Source: Lycorma delicatula
Taxonomy: Eukaryota; Arthropoda; Insecta; Hemiptera; Fulgoridae
Direction: 5' to 3'
Length of the DNA: 64,000 nucleotides
Assembly (NCBI RefSeq): GCF_047948215.1
Contig: NC_134455.1
Coordinates: 296,397,647-296,461,646, forward strand
In this document: positions 1-11,680 of the stretch, piece after piece
Layout of the letters: every line of letters starts with the position of its first letter
How positions within the stretch are numbered: the first letter of the stretch is position 1
The notes under the pieces: generated by a model
The model's input: the letters and a program-made list of their open reading frames with translations, nothing else
What the model was told of the DNA's origin: nothing
The model's database searches: none
Program-made: the position numbers and the translations under genes

Positions 1-860
1 TAATGTTATTAATTTAATTTGTAATATTTCAAAAGGAAAAGATTAGTGTGTGTGCACACGTGCGTTTTTAATTGCACAGAATGTGAGAACCACCGAACAA
101 CATTTTGTAGAAGTTATCAGAGTTGGTCCTAAAAAAATTATAAATTATAAAAAATACAGATTTATAGATTGTTAAAGATTAAAAGAATTGACAGTCTGAT
201 AAAAGTTAGGGAATAATATAAGATTGCTATTGCTACTTTTGCCATTCTCAATATGCTTCTCAATATCAGTTTAATTCAAATAAATGGCTTCTTTATTTAA
301 TTTGATGTTAGTTTTAGTATTTATGTATCTATTGTGAAAGAAATGTATACAAATCATCCACATAGATCCTCATTTGTTGTTTATGAAATTATGTGGAGAA
401 ATAAAATCAAGAATATATTATATAAAAATTTAATGGATTTCTACATAATTCAACACTATAGGCAGTATGTAATTATTAATATATGGATAATTAATTAAGG
501 TTACATGACATAATTAAGGTTACTCCTAAAAATTGCATAGTCATTTTTAGAAAGAATCCTGTGCCGAGGATAATAAGGAAAGTGACTTATGGAAGTGGTT
601 TCTTGTTGCTTTAATCATTTAGTTGAATGGTAGAAGTACAAATTTATTAATTTGTTACAATTATCATTTATGAATAAAATTATGAATAAATTAATAAGTA
701 AAATTGTAATCTATACAATATTCAAAATTGTAAATGCACTACCTGATATTTTGGAGAGCGAGAGAAACCACTCCATTTAAAGTTAGTAATTTTATAGCTC
801 ATGTTATAACTTATATTTATATATCAATAAGAATCTGCATTATCTTAGCTATTATTAGTA
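1..860. other. AT-rich DNA, no gene seen
   Basis: Only short AT-rich open frames occur here. A short alternating purine-pyrimidine patch lies near 46-66. I see no coding sequence, RNA gene or clear repeat boundary. Confidence 0.6.
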
Positions 861-1530
861 TTAGTAGTTCATTGATGGTGTGGTCCAATTGGATGGTGTC
901 CAGATTAAATAAGTGCAAGAATTCAAATATTTGGGCTTACTGGTCCAGAAGAAGAAAGTAGCAACTGCAGTAGAAATAAAGGAGTCAAATTTGTCAAGCA
1001 ACTGAAGCATTTGCTTCCCGAGGTGGTGCTTGTGGAAACAAAACATCTCTCTGAAGACCCGAGTTTGTTTTTTCCAGACCTTGATCTTCCCAATTTTATT
1101 GTATGCATTAGAAACATGAACACTACCAAATCATCGGAGTCCCATTTTGCAGTCACATCTAAAATGAGGATATCTGCCATTGCTGTGATCAACAGCCAAC
1201 AGTCAAGGAAAAGATTCAAAAACGAAGACTGCGATGGTTTGGCCATGTCTGTAGAATGAGTGGAAACTGACTACCATTGAAATGAGTGACCTACCATTGG
1301 AATGTCCAATAAATAGCTTCCAGGAAACTTGGATCAAGCAGATTGATGATGCTATAAAAAACCACAGACTTAAACTTAATGAGGCCAGGAAACGATCATG
1401 GATCGCCATGCATGGAAGCATCTTGTTAATGAAATCAGACAACTATTGACACCCACAGCAGCATACGGACTTAGGAGTCAAACCAATCCAAACATCAGCA
1501 GGGGATTAAGTGAGAGAAGAGAATTCATTG
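861..1530 (+). pseudogene. Decayed non-LTR retrotransposon, reverse transcriptase C-terminal region
   Basis: Relic of the region after the catalytic core of an APE-type non-LTR reverse transcriptase. In shifting frames I read VQEFKYLGLLVQKK at 913-954, the family's 'FKYLG' block. ILPILLYALET follows at 1084-1116, where the usual Trp after ET is a TGA stop. RLRWFGHVCRMS is at 1226-1261, and an EARKRSWIAMHG-like stretch lies near 1380. These blocks occur in this order in the C-terminal part of many insect LINE proteins. Stops and frameshifts separate them, so it is dead. The catalytic FADD box and endonuclease are absent, and no target duplication was found. Blocks are read directly; the family call rests on their order. 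Confidence 0.75.
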
Positions 1531-1829
1531 AGGTAACGCTAGAATAATCTTTTGCAAGAAAATAAATATGTTAGGTAGACCAAATATCAGTTATTCCAAT
1601 TACTAATATGAAAACAGATAATATAGAGAATTTTTAAAAAATGTTTTGTCAATACACGTTTCATACTCACTCGGAGTTGTTCAAAGGGTCATCCATTCTG
1701 CCCTGATGCATTTGTGGGTAGCATTTAACCACTGAGTTACATACATACTCTTTGTGATAAAGTTATTCCATGGTTTATAAAATCAACTGTGTCTTATATT
1801 GAGGTGGTCAGGTCATCATTTGAATTTAA
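1531..1829. other. AT-rich spacer, nothing recognised
   Basis: Stretch between a reverse transcriptase relic and a transposase relic. No long open frame and no clear repeat ends are visible. Confidence 0.5.
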
Positions 1830-2460
1830 GAAAACCATGTCTGATGATTCCACAAAATCAATAATCGCAAGCATCAAACTCGAATGTGGTGGCCATTAAA
1901 TCATTCCTTGGCATCCTGTCCATTCAGGAAAAGTTTGATTAAAGTAGTCTTCAACTTGAACAGTATGACTATAATGAGGTGTTGCCCCTTCTTGTTATTA
2001 AATATAGGTACTGCTGATATCGGGGTTAATTAATGCCTCATGAACAAGAATATCTTCTTGCATCTAAAGATATGATTTGCCTGTTACACTTCTATTGGAA
2101 AAATATGATTTATACATTTTGTTTTTGTTAGTCCTGATCAAACATGTACTCCAGTTTCTCCATTGTTACATGGGGATCTTCATCGGACCAATAAACACAA
2201 TTTTAATGTCTTACTGTTCCTCTGTATTTCAAGCATGATTCATGAGACTATATCATTAAGCTAGACAAATAAATATCTGCTTCATAAATTCGTCACAAAA
2301 TTCCATCCTTTCTCAAAATTGTATTCATAAAATGTTTACAGTAATATTGGCTGAAAGCACTTAAACTCAGTTCAAGTAGAATCTTTTGTAAACTTGTTCT
2401 GGGTATTTCCAGTCTAATGTAAGCCTTTCTGGTTGGCTTTTGAGGGCTCTTTACTAACAT
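1830..2460 (-). pseudogene. Decayed mariner-superfamily transposase fragment (DD41D-like)
   Basis: Reading the minus strand with many stops and frameshifts gives the order of blocks of an IS630/Tc1/mariner transposase. A helix-turn-helix-like stretch (SPQKPTRKAYIRLEIPRTSL) is followed by NCVYWSDEDPHVT, then GATPHYSHTV (the catalytic Asp before GA is not resolvable), then a WPPHS block and a CDYF-like block in another frame. The first catalytic Asp block reads SHES where SDES is expected. The same blocks occur in the better preserved elements at 20384-21556 and about 23890-25290. No terminal inverted repeats were found. It is old, heavily mutated and inactive. Blocks are seen; family assignment is by comparison inside this window and known family motifs. 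Confidence 0.65.
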
Positions 2461-2877
2461 CTCTAATATAATTAAAACATATATGTTAATATTAAAGCTT
2501 TTAAAAAAAATGAAATTATTACACCCAAAGCTGTTGTCTTTTCATTAAGTAAAAATTGTAATGCTCCCAGATTCAATTCATAGTTATCCTGTGTTTTTTT
2601 TTTGTTAGGCTGAGAACTTTCCAAATAACTCTCATTTACTTCCAGCAGCTGAATGAAATTTTTGGATTGTTAAAATTTGAGAATTTTTTCTGTTTTATGG
2701 GGAATTGCAACCTCCAGTGAAGGCCTGACTGAATATTTTCTGTTCAGTTGATTGCTTACTTATTATTCCTTTATATTTCTGAGAATGGATAGTTTGTTTT
2801 TTTTTTTTTTTTAGGAATCATCCACATTTTCTCAGGTGGCTCCTTATTTCTTGAAGGAAAAGAATTTATGTTGCTCC

Positions 2878-2888
<11 letters not shown>
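2461..2888. other. AT-rich spacer with T-runs
   Basis: A long T-run lies near 2794-2812, followed by AT-rich DNA leading into a (TA)n tract. No gene is seen. Confidence 0.5.

Positions 2889-2914
<26 letters not shown>
2889..2914. repeat. (TA)n microsatellite
   Basis: Alternating TA tract directly next to the end of the dispersed repeat that starts at 2921. The repeat's other flank (about 3437-3452) is also (TA)n. Confidence 0.9.
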
Positions 2915-2920
<6 letters not shown>

Positions 2921-2921
<1 letters not shown>

Positions 2922-3436
2922 CAGCTGACCTGGCAATGCTTTTTCATTGCTAGATTTGAGCACATATATAGGTTAAGTGAACACAAATGAAAGTTTGATA
3001 AAACATTAAAAACTGAACATTATGGAACTTCACAAAATTTAATCTTTCCCTTTTCCCTTCTTCCTTTGTTCTCTTAATCCCTTTTTCCATTTTTGCAAAG
3101 ATATCTCTTTGTAGGTAACTAATATTTATTCTGAACATTAGCTAAATCGGACCATAAATGCAATTTTTCCATATATCTCAACCCCAGTGCCATCTAGCGG
3201 GTATATTTTTTACAGAGGTATTTCTTTTTATGTAACACATATTCTGAATATGAGCCCAATCGGACTGTAAATACAATTTTTAGAAAATCCCAACCCCAGC
3301 ACCAACCACTAGGTGGCACTGGGGTTGAGATTTCCAAACTAACTCAGAAACCTTTGTGGGCATGGGCACAACTCACCAAAGTTTCATCGCAATCAGACGA
3401 ATGGTATAGGAACGCATACGGGATAAACATTCATTT
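2921..3436 (-). mobile_element. Non-autonomous dispersed repeat with Helitron-like 3' end
   Basis: About 515 bp between two (TA)n tracts. Read on the minus strand, it ends in a perfect 6-bp stem (GCAATG 2933-2938, CATTGC 2945-2950), a short spacer and CTGG (2921-2924). That matches the Helitron rule of a subterminal hairpin followed by CTRR. The body holds two diverged tandem copies of a roughly 100-bp unit (about 3096-3192 and 3211-3303), each ending in an 'aaccccag' block, and an imperfect palindrome at about 3290-3327. It has no meaningful open frame. The 5' end is not clear and no TC start is certain. An RTE-type tail followed by (TA)n is an alternative reading. Confidence 0.45.
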
Positions 3437-4066
3437 ATATATATATATATGTATATATCTTGTCTGAACACAAAATTGTTGGTTACTAACGTATTTCTTC
3501 TATCTGGATAATAATTACCTGATCTCACATGGAACTGTGTGAAATTAGCAGTCATTTTTTTAATTCTAACTGTTCTTTCTTCATCCTTTCTAACTGTTCT
3601 TTCCTTATCTTTGATCATTTCTTCCCCATTATGTGTATTGTAAGTGTATGATTCTACTAGGTTCTCTATTCAGAAAATGCTGAGTTGGACCCCATAGAGC
3701 CAGCGGTATTATCTGGTAGAGGGGACTACCTGTAGAGTTAGTTCTGAACTCATTAAATTGGTACGAGAAAAGTAACATACAAATAATGGGAATCATAGTC
3801 AAATTTGCGTTTGTATGCATGAACGGTTCTGCATCTGTGAACATTAGGTTGTGTTATTAAAAAAGTATTAATACTACAATGTTAAAGATTTTTATTATCC
3901 CTATGCGGCAACATCTGTACTTGTGAGTGTAAATTAACAATTTTGTATTACTTAAATAATTCTTTCACCTTTACATTCACATGTATAATCATGTATTAAT
4001 ATCTTCTTTTATTTGTTGTAATTAATTGTATGCTATAATTTAATTTTAATTCTTGAAAATTTTTCC
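3437..4066. other. AT-rich DNA, no gene seen
   Basis: Begins with a short (TA)n tract. No splice-flanked coding exon or known repeat is visible. Confidence 0.5.
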
Positions 4067-4079
4067 AGACTTAATTTTC

Positions 4080-4378
4080 ATTTTTACCCACCGGGTTGGT
4101 CTAGTGGTGATCACGTCTTCCCAAATCAGCTGATTTGGAAGTTGAGAGTTCCAGCATTCATATTCTAGTAAAGTCGGTTATTTTTACACGGATTTGAATA
4201 CTAGATAGTGGATACTGGTGTTCTTTGGTGGTTGGGTTTCAATTAACCACACATCTCAGGAATGGTCAATCTGAGACTGTACAAGACTACACTTCATTTA
4301 CACTCATACATATCATCCTCATTCATCCTCTGAAGTATTATCTGAACGGTAATTACCGGCGGCTAAACAGAAAAAGAA
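4080..4378 (+). mobile_element. tRNA-derived SINE, full copy with perfect target duplication
   Basis: Head begins at the CCACCGGG block near 4088. An A-box-like TTGGTCTAGTGGTG and a diverged B-box follow, then a body and the shared tail ending in the CGGCGGCTAAACAG block and an A-rich run. A 13-bp direct repeat, AGACTTAATTTTC, flanks it perfectly (4067-4079 and 4379-4391). This shows insertion by target-primed reverse transcription. The partner LINE is unknown. Seven more copies of this family occur in the window. Confidence 0.93.
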
Positions 4379-4391
4379 AGACTTAATTTTC

Positions 4392-6064
4392 TGTAAAAAT
4401 TCTGATGAAATATCATGATATTGAAAAAAAAGTTTTTTTAATTTAAACTTAATGTAATTTTCTGTTATTCTTTAGATCCGGTTTGTTTTTGCGTTTTTTT
4501 TTTGTTGATATTATGAATTTTCTTTTCTGACCTTTAGAAACCTTTTACTTCAGTTCCTTTTTAGAGATATTTTACTATGAATGGCGTGTTACTAGATAAT
4601 TAATGGTATTTCATATTGTTGAATGTTATACATTTTTGTAATTTTACTATATTTTTGTTGAAATAAAAAAATGAATATATTTTATAGTTAATGATATTAT
4701 TTTTTCCTTTATGGTAGTTTTGTAAAAAGATTTTCTAGGGAAAAATAAGAATACTCAACAGAGATGGTGTACAATACCTTTTGTAGTCCAAATAAGATTG
4801 ATATAAATTGTAGATTGTGTATATGGTATGGTGAAAAGATTTTTCAGACAAAAGAATTCAATGGAAGCCTTCTATCAACCAATTACTAGATTAGATACTG
4901 TCAATAGGAAATAGATTTTACATTTTTCATTTGGACTCTTTGCAGCCCATTTTCTTTTTAATGTAAGTACTATACGAATATAACCTCTAAACTAATTATT
5001 ATACACTGCTTCCTGATTAATTTATTTGAAATTATGTATTGATTACATAACTCAATCAGTCTTAAAATTTTAACATCTGTTCATGGAAAATAGTTTATAT
5101 TATTGTCATCTTACTTGTAAATTTTATTAACGCGCTACTTTCTAAATTAACTTTACTGATTTAAATTGTACTGAATTAACGAAATTGATTTCTACAATGA
5201 GATAAATACAATAAAATAAAATCAAGATGGAAATTTTGATTATATTGATGGTAATTGACTGAGAGAGTTTAACCAATGTCAAAAATAATCTTAATGTATT
5301 AGCACTGTTTTCATGGATATCAGACACTGACTGACAATTGGAAATGAAGCACTTCCACTATATTACTGTGTTTTTTAAATATTTTGTTTTTAAATTTCTT
5401 TAATTGCAAAATATGAAAAATACATTTACAACATTATTATTTAGTAAAATGTATAAAGAGCACCTGTCAGGCAGTGACTGAAGAGAGAAGGCGTAACAGA
5501 CCCTTATGCAAAAAGTTATAAAAATTAAAAATTCAATCACTGTAATTGTTGTGATGCAAATCACAAACACAGATGAAATGCCAAAAGGTCACATTAAAAT
5601 AGGATCTTTCTTAATCAATTGGCTAATACTAATTATTTAAATATATCAAATTAAATTCAATTGATGCTTTCCAAATTGAAATATTATCTTGCACAGATTT
5701 TGCTTATTCACTATACTCACTTATTTGTTTTGATGTTATTTTATTTAAAACTTCCAGGTATAATATGGAATTTTTATCAATATTTTTTTTTCCGATAGTG
5801 CTTAGCTTAAGAAATTACCTTGGTTTTCCTTTTAATCTAAAAAGATTTTGTTTGTAATGTTCTCATTAAATTACACATTCTTTAAGTTAAGTTTTATAAA
5901 AATAACATTTTTTTTTACTATAAGGCTGTACTTCCTTATTAAAGGCTAGTTGTATTTTTGGAATGACAAAAAATTTAGTGCAACAATATAAATATTAGAT
6001 CATCAATTCTATATTTAATATAAAAACTTTCCCAAAGGTATTTTGGTAAATATTATGATCTTTA
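4392..6064. other. AT-rich DNA, no gene seen
   Basis: No long open frame, no splice-flanked coding sequence and no recognised transposon. It is probably intron or intergenic sequence. Confidence 0.5.
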
Positions 6065-6069
6065 TTGTA

Positions 6070-6483
6070 TAAAAAACAATTTTATTTATTGGAATAAAAT
6101 GTTAAAAAATATTTAAACCTAGATAAATGTAGGTTTCTATTTTTTTTTTAGATATTACCTCAAATTTTTCAGTAACTTTAATTTAATAAAAATAATCATT
6201 TAATGTTCTATTTAGAGCCATAATGACACTGATATAACGTACATGTCACTCCCGAAAAGTGCATAACTTTTCCTTGAAAAACAAGAATGCCATGCCAGAA
6301 TTACTGGAAGAAGAGAAATGGTTCTCCTTCTTCAAGTAGAGGAATTATTTTGACTTTTACCGTATACCAGTTTTTTGAAATAAAGTATAAATAAAAAAAA
6401 TTCATGAATTGACCTGTACAGAATAATAAAAAAAAAATCACATTTGTGTAACAGCATTCCAGTTGGATTTTCTTTTTGCTCAA
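6070..6483 (-). pseudogene. Unknown protein module, copy L (outer arm of a large inverted repeat)
   Basis: On the minus strand an open frame from about 6483 to 6301 ends in NWYTVKVKIIPLLEEGEPFL and FFQ, then a stop. In shifted frames it continues as SSSNSGMAFLFFK and an HFSGVTCT-like block. These blocks match, in order, the module at 9650-9960 (+) and more distantly the open frame at 30622-30993 (+). After the coding-like part, both this copy and its mirror copy share an AT-rich stretch ending in an AATAAATAAAATT block that resembles a polyadenylation signal. I do not recognise the protein. It could be a broken last exon of a small gene family or part of an undescribed mobile element. Confidence 0.5.
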
Positions 6484-7730
6484 AATTATTTTTAATAGCT
6501 TCTTGTATGCTACATATTGCTTAACATTAATTTAGAAATTAGATGTCATTTTGAAATCAAGTTAATAAATAAATAAATGTTTGTATGTATGTATATATAT
6601 ATATATATATATATAATTTTTAATAAAAAAATTATTTGATATATTCATTAATGTAAATAAATTTAATTTAAAATCAATTTGAAATTAACAATTTAAAATT
6701 GTTATTAAACAATTTATTCAGCTGAAATGGTTAGTTGAGATTGTTGTTTAAGTGGATGGGAGTTGTATCAAGAAGTTTGTTAACTTCTAAATAGTCTGCA
6801 GAACTGGATGGCATGGCGAAGTCAACAAACTATGTTTACAGTCAAACATGACGTGGCCTAAAGTGAAATGAAAATGAAAAAAAATTAAAAATTAAGCATG
6901 AAAACATTATATTTTAGTTTAATTAGATTTTTAATAAAGAATACTTTCAAAAAAACCTCAAATTTTGTTAGACAATGTTTTTTCTTCCATTTGATGAACC
7001 GCGGGACTTGAATTTGTCACTTTTTCCTCAAAAAGTTGGATTTATGAACTGCGCCGCTAGGTAGCAGTACTTGATGGTACTAGGTAACATAAAAAATAAA
7101 TATACTTGAAACAATAAAATTTAAAAGAAAATATACTACAGCTTGTTTTGATGGTAAATGCTCTTATCTAAAAGAAAGTACTGAAGATGAAATAATTTTT
7201 TCAATTCCCATCACTTCATTAAAAAAAAATAAAAGTATTAGTTTACAGGTTTACTTAAAATGCTAATAAAACACAAAAAAACACGAACAGTAGGAAAGTG
7301 TTGCAAATGTGGCAACTAAGATTTGTTACATAAATCAGAAATAAAATCGATCGGTAAAATTTTTATTTCACAATTAGAACTGTTAGAACTAATTGATGGA
7401 GAAATTAAAAAAAATTAATTTAATAATAATATAAAAAGTACGTCCATGGATATGATAAAAATTGAAGGTATAAGTAGTAAGTGTAATATTACATCATGGA
7501 TCTTCGATTTGTGAAGGTACTACTTTTATTATACTTTATAATACTACTTTTATTAAAAAAGGAAAAATATGGTATGAAGTGAATGATATGACTAACAACA
7601 AAATAAAACTGGCTCTGAAATTCAATTTGTTTGTTCTAGAAAGGCAATAAATTTTAATTATAAATCTGTAAGTTAACAATCAGTAATTCATAAAAAAACA
7701 ATAAAAGAATAATCTAACAAAATGCAGTGA
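6391..7730. other. Left interior of large inverted repeat, unassigned
   Basis: AT-rich, with a (TA)n tract at about 6590-6615. I could not show by eye that this part pairs with 8447-9740, although the two stretches have similar lengths (about 1.34 and 1.29 kb). No gene recognised. Confidence 0.4.
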
Positions 7731-8446
7731 TATCCAAAAAAATTACAATGAAATTGTAAACTGTAAAGAGTTTTGCAGATATCATTTCTTCCACTCAGAA
7801 AACAAACATTTCTGTAATATAAATAAAACTGTTTTTAACATAATGAAACTGATATAAAAAAAGGTAGGACACTACCATTTCTATTATCAAAATCCGTTAT
7901 TAATTTAGAATTTGTTTAAAAAAATACATGTTAAATATATATAATAGACTAATAGACAACAGATATACAATAATAGATAATAAACAGTGTTTAAGCATTC
8001 CATATAATAAGCAAAAACTAGAAAAATTTGTTACAAAACTCTTAACAGCTTGATTTCATTTATTAAACAACAAATAATCATAAGAATTGTATTATTTCTG
8101 TAAATGTGATGTGTATTACATATAAATGAAATCAGGCCCGTAAGAGTCTTGTAACAAATTTTTCTTTTTTTTGTTTATTATATGGAACACTTAAACATTG
8201 TTTATTATCTATTAATGTATATCTATTGTCCATTACATATATTTCACATGTATTTCTTTTTAAACAAATTCTAAATTAATAAATTATGATAATAGAAATG
8301 GTAATGTCTTATCTTTTTGATCAGTATTATTTTGTTAAAACCAGTTTTATTTATATTATAGAAATTTTTGTTTTTTGAGTGGAAGAAATGATATCTGTGA
8401 GGCTCTTACTGTACGGTTTACAATTTCATTGTAATTTTTTTTGGAT
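7731..8446. repeat. Imperfect palindrome, arms of about 330 bp
   Basis: Left arm 7731-8062 and right arm 8123-8446 are reverse complements at roughly 85% by eye, with a 60-nt spacer at 8063-8122. Shared blocks include 'attacaatgaaattgtaaac', 'gatatcatttcttccactc', 'accatttctattatca', 'tagaatttgtttaaa' and 'aaaaatttgttacaa'. The divergence between arms shows that it is old and stably inherited. It lies at the centre of the larger inverted arrangement whose outer arms are 6070-6390 and 9740-10080. Confidence 0.9.
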
Positions 8447-9649
8447 TCTAATTTTTCAGAAAATATTAGCATTATGTATGTAATATAAATTTATATATCT
8501 CTATAATTTGTTATAAATAAATGGTTGTAAAATCTTTTGAATAAATTGAAAAAATACAGCAACACAGTTTAATGAATTATGTTGTGATTGACTATTTGAG
8601 TAGTGCATTGCCATCTAGCACTGAACAATCACAATAATGTAATTTAATAAAGAAAAACCATAACATGGAAAATAGTGTAAAGTTTTTTACAGCAGAGATG
8701 TTCTGTTAAATTTTAAATGTGAAATAAACGTACTTTAAATTGCGTAACCAATAAAATAGATTTACATAATTTTTAAAGTTAATGTGACGTCTGAAAGATA
8801 AAAATTCCAGGAAGCTTGTCTTCATATTTTATTGTATTTATTTAAATTAATGCTTGATTAAGTACAAGCAGCAATTCTAAATACTTTTTTTTACCCTTCA
8901 AAAAAGTTTTTAAATTTGCTGTTAAAATCCTGTAAGTACAATGAAAATTAATAATAAATAAATAATGAAGAACAGTTTAAAATATGCTAGATCTTTATTT
9001 GTAATGAATCTGTTTCAAGATTATGTAGAAATAAATGTCTTTAGAAAAAATTTTTTAAGCTAAGCATGCAGATCCCTTTTAACTACTGTTATTAATGACA
9101 GTTACCTTAAAGTCTTTATTCATCTACAGTGGAAAGCTTTTCTAAAAAGCAGTCATGTTAAAGATTGAAAATAGGTACTATTTACAATATTGATAATTGT
9201 GACTATTTATAATAGTCACTATTGGCCACTGTAGAAGGAGCTCAATAATGAGCTTTGAATACATTTTTTGGAAGAAAAATTTCCATGTAATTTTCAAAGT
9301 AAGTTGTTAATAACTTTTGATATTTTAAAAAGTTTTGCTATATTTTTTCATACTCAATGAAAATTGTAATGAATAAAGAAAAATACCATATTACTTAGTG
9401 TAAATTATGCAAAATAATAGAATACGATTCATGTTTCCTATTTTGATTGCAGTGACATAGTTGATAGGTAAATAGTAGTTCTAGACTTGTGTTGCTCAGT
9501 AATCAAATCATCATACCATTAAGTATAAATTATCTAAGTATTTTCTCTTACTGTGTAGAGAAACAGAATGTACATTTTATTACTTTATGATAGAAAAGAG
9601 ATACATTAATTTGTTGTTTTTATGTAATTTGTCTGACTCTTTCTTAAAG
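8447..9649. other. Right interior of large inverted repeat, unassigned
   Basis: AT-rich, with only short open frames. Mirror position of 6391-7730; pairing not demonstrated by eye. No gene recognised. Confidence 0.4.
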
Positions 9650-10080
9650 GCTGTGGCACCTGATTAAGAAGCACAGTCAAAGTTGGTTTTTCTGAAAATA
9701 ATAATGTATGTTGTACACCCATGTGGTGAATGGAATGAAGGTTATACTTACAGTATTAAATATCCTGGAATTTGGTCGGCTTGGTATACTGGTGTGTAAA
9801 AACAATATTACTGCCTAAGTGAAGGAGAACCATTTCTCCTCTTCCAGTAAATCTGGTGTGGCATTCGTGTTTTTCAAGGGAGAAGTTATACATTTTTCAG
9901 GAGTGACATGTACGTCATATCAGTTTCATTATGGCTCTGAATAGAATATTAAATGATTATTTTTATTAAACTGAAGTTAATGAAAAATTTGAGGTAAGAT
10001 TTAAAAAATGGAAACCATTTATCTACGTTTAAAGATGTTTTAACATTTTATTGCAATAAATAAAATTCTTAATAAGCTAA
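9650..10080 (+). pseudogene. Unknown protein module, copy R (outer arm of a large inverted repeat)
   Basis: Reading the plus strand across small frame breaks gives VGFSENNNV, then EWNEGYTYSIKYPGIWSAWY, then LSEGEPFLLFQ, then SKSGVAFVFFKGEVIHFSGV and a TCTSYQFHYGSE end before a TAG. The open frame at 30622-30993 has the same order of blocks (GFSESSDV, KWNEG, WVWYGDM, KPGIEFVLSIKK). The 3' part mirrors copy L in inverted orientation over about 260 bp and ends in a similar AATAAATAAAATT block. Internal stops and shifts make this copy broken. Family not recognised. A good pyrimidine-rich 3' splice site candidate ends at about 9649, so a terminal exon is possible. Confidence 0.55.
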
Positions 10081-10087
10081 ATATTCA

Positions 10088-11680
10088 TTTTTTTTTTGTC
10101 TTCAGTCATTTGACTTGTTTGATGCAGCCCTCCAAGATTTCCTATCTAGTGCTAGTCGTTTCATTTCGGTATACACCCTACATCCTTCATCACTAACAAT
10201 TTGTTTTACATATTCCAAACGTTGTCTGCATGCACAATTTTTTCCTTCTACCTGACCTTCTAATATTAAAGCAACTATTCCAGGATGCCTTAATATGTTG
10301 CCTATAAGTCTGTCTCTTCTTTTAACTATATTTTTCCAAATGCTTCTTCATCGATTTGCCACAACACCTTTTCATTTGTCACTTTATCCACCCATCTGAT
10401 CTTTAACATTCTCCCATAGCACCACATTTCAAATCTAATCTAATTTCTAATCTTTTCTTCTCAGGTACTCAGTTCGTCCAAGTTTCACTTCTATATAAAG
10501 CGACGCTCCAAACATCTACTTCAAAAATCTTTTCCGGACATTTAAATTAATTTTTGATGTAAACAAATTATATTTCTGACTGAAAGGTCTTTTCGCCTGT
10601 GCTATTCGTCATTTTATATCACTCCTGCTGCATCCATCTTTAGTAATTCTACTTCCCAAATAACAAAATACTTCTACCTCCATAATATTTGCTCTTCCTA
10701 TTTTCACATTCAGTTGTCCATCTTCATTATTTCTATTACATTTCATTACTTTCATTTTGTTCTTGTTTATTTTCATGGAGTAGTTCTTGGGTAGGACTTC
10801 ATCCATGCCGTTCATTGTTTCTTCTAAATCCTTTTTTACTCTCGGCTAGAATTACTATATCATCAGCAAATCGTAGCATCTTTATCTTTTCACCTTGTAC
10901 TGTTACTCCGAATCTAAATTGTTCTTTAACATCATTAACTGCTAGTTCCATGTAAAGATTAAAAAGTAACGGAGATAGGGAAAATCCTTGTCGGACTTGC
11001 TTTGACTTCCTCTTCTTCCTCTAGAACACCATTTTCTAATTCATTTCCTCTGTATAACTCTTCAATATAAATCACTCGCCTATCGACTTTATGTACCCCA
11101 AAACTTTCCTGTGTGCTCTATTTTACCAATGTTCATTTCTCTTTCCACTTCTGAACACTTTTCTTTAATACACTCTTCTTTCACTAGTTTGTACTTCCTG
11201 TTTAAAGTATTTCTTAATTGTCTATAGTTCCTTTTACTTTCTTCATCACTAGCATTCTTATAGTTTCTATGTTTATCCATCAGCTGGAATATATCGTCTG
11301 AAATCCAAGGTTTTCTACCAGATCTCTTTGTTCTGCCTAAGTTCGCTTCTGCTGATTTAAGAATTTCATTTTTAACATTCTCCCATTCTTCTACATTTTC
11401 TACTTTATCTTTTTTACTCAGACCTCTTGCAATGTCCTCCTCAAAAATCTTCTTTACCTCCTCTTCATCAAGCTTCTCTAAATTCCACCAATTTATCTGA
11501 CACCTTTTCTTCAGGTTTTTAAACCCCAATCTACATTTCATTATCACTAAATTATGGTCACTATCAATATCTCCTCCAGGGTAAGTTTTGTAGTTGATGA
11601 GTTGATTTTTAAATCTTTGCTTAACCATGATATAATCTATCTTATAATTATTTATAACTGATAATATAATAAGCATAAAT
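10088..11680 (-). pseudogene. APE-type non-LTR retrotransposon, 5' truncated and internally deleted
   Basis: Element on the minus strand ending in a poly(A), seen as T10 at 10088-10097. The 5' part (11676-11089, 195-codon open frame) holds the end of the AP endonuclease, IDYIMVKQRFKN then DIDSDHNLV, which carries the SDH catalytic block. A linker follows that contains RKPWISDDIF. Next come a VDRRVIYIEELYRG block, a NLYMELAVNDVKEQF block and the catalytic RFADDIVIL, with the FADD codons at 10859-10870. An open frame at 10815-10609 contains MKINKNKMKVMKCN and FCYLGSRITKDG. The reverse transcriptase fingers expected between the linker and the VDRRV block are missing, so a few hundred bases are deleted. 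The 5' start is lost. Stops and frameshifts make it inactive. Confidence 0.88.

Noticed and set aside
923..1259. Overlapping open frames of 82 and 107 codons on both strands
   Set aside because: They are shadows of the decayed reverse transcriptase read in the right frames of the plus strand; their own translations have no family pattern.
7040..8630. GCTAGGTAGCAGTACT-like block at 7050 pairing with 8605-8625 as part of the large palindrome
   Set aside because: Its midpoint (about 7840) does not match the palindrome centre (about 8085), and similarity stops after about 20 bases.
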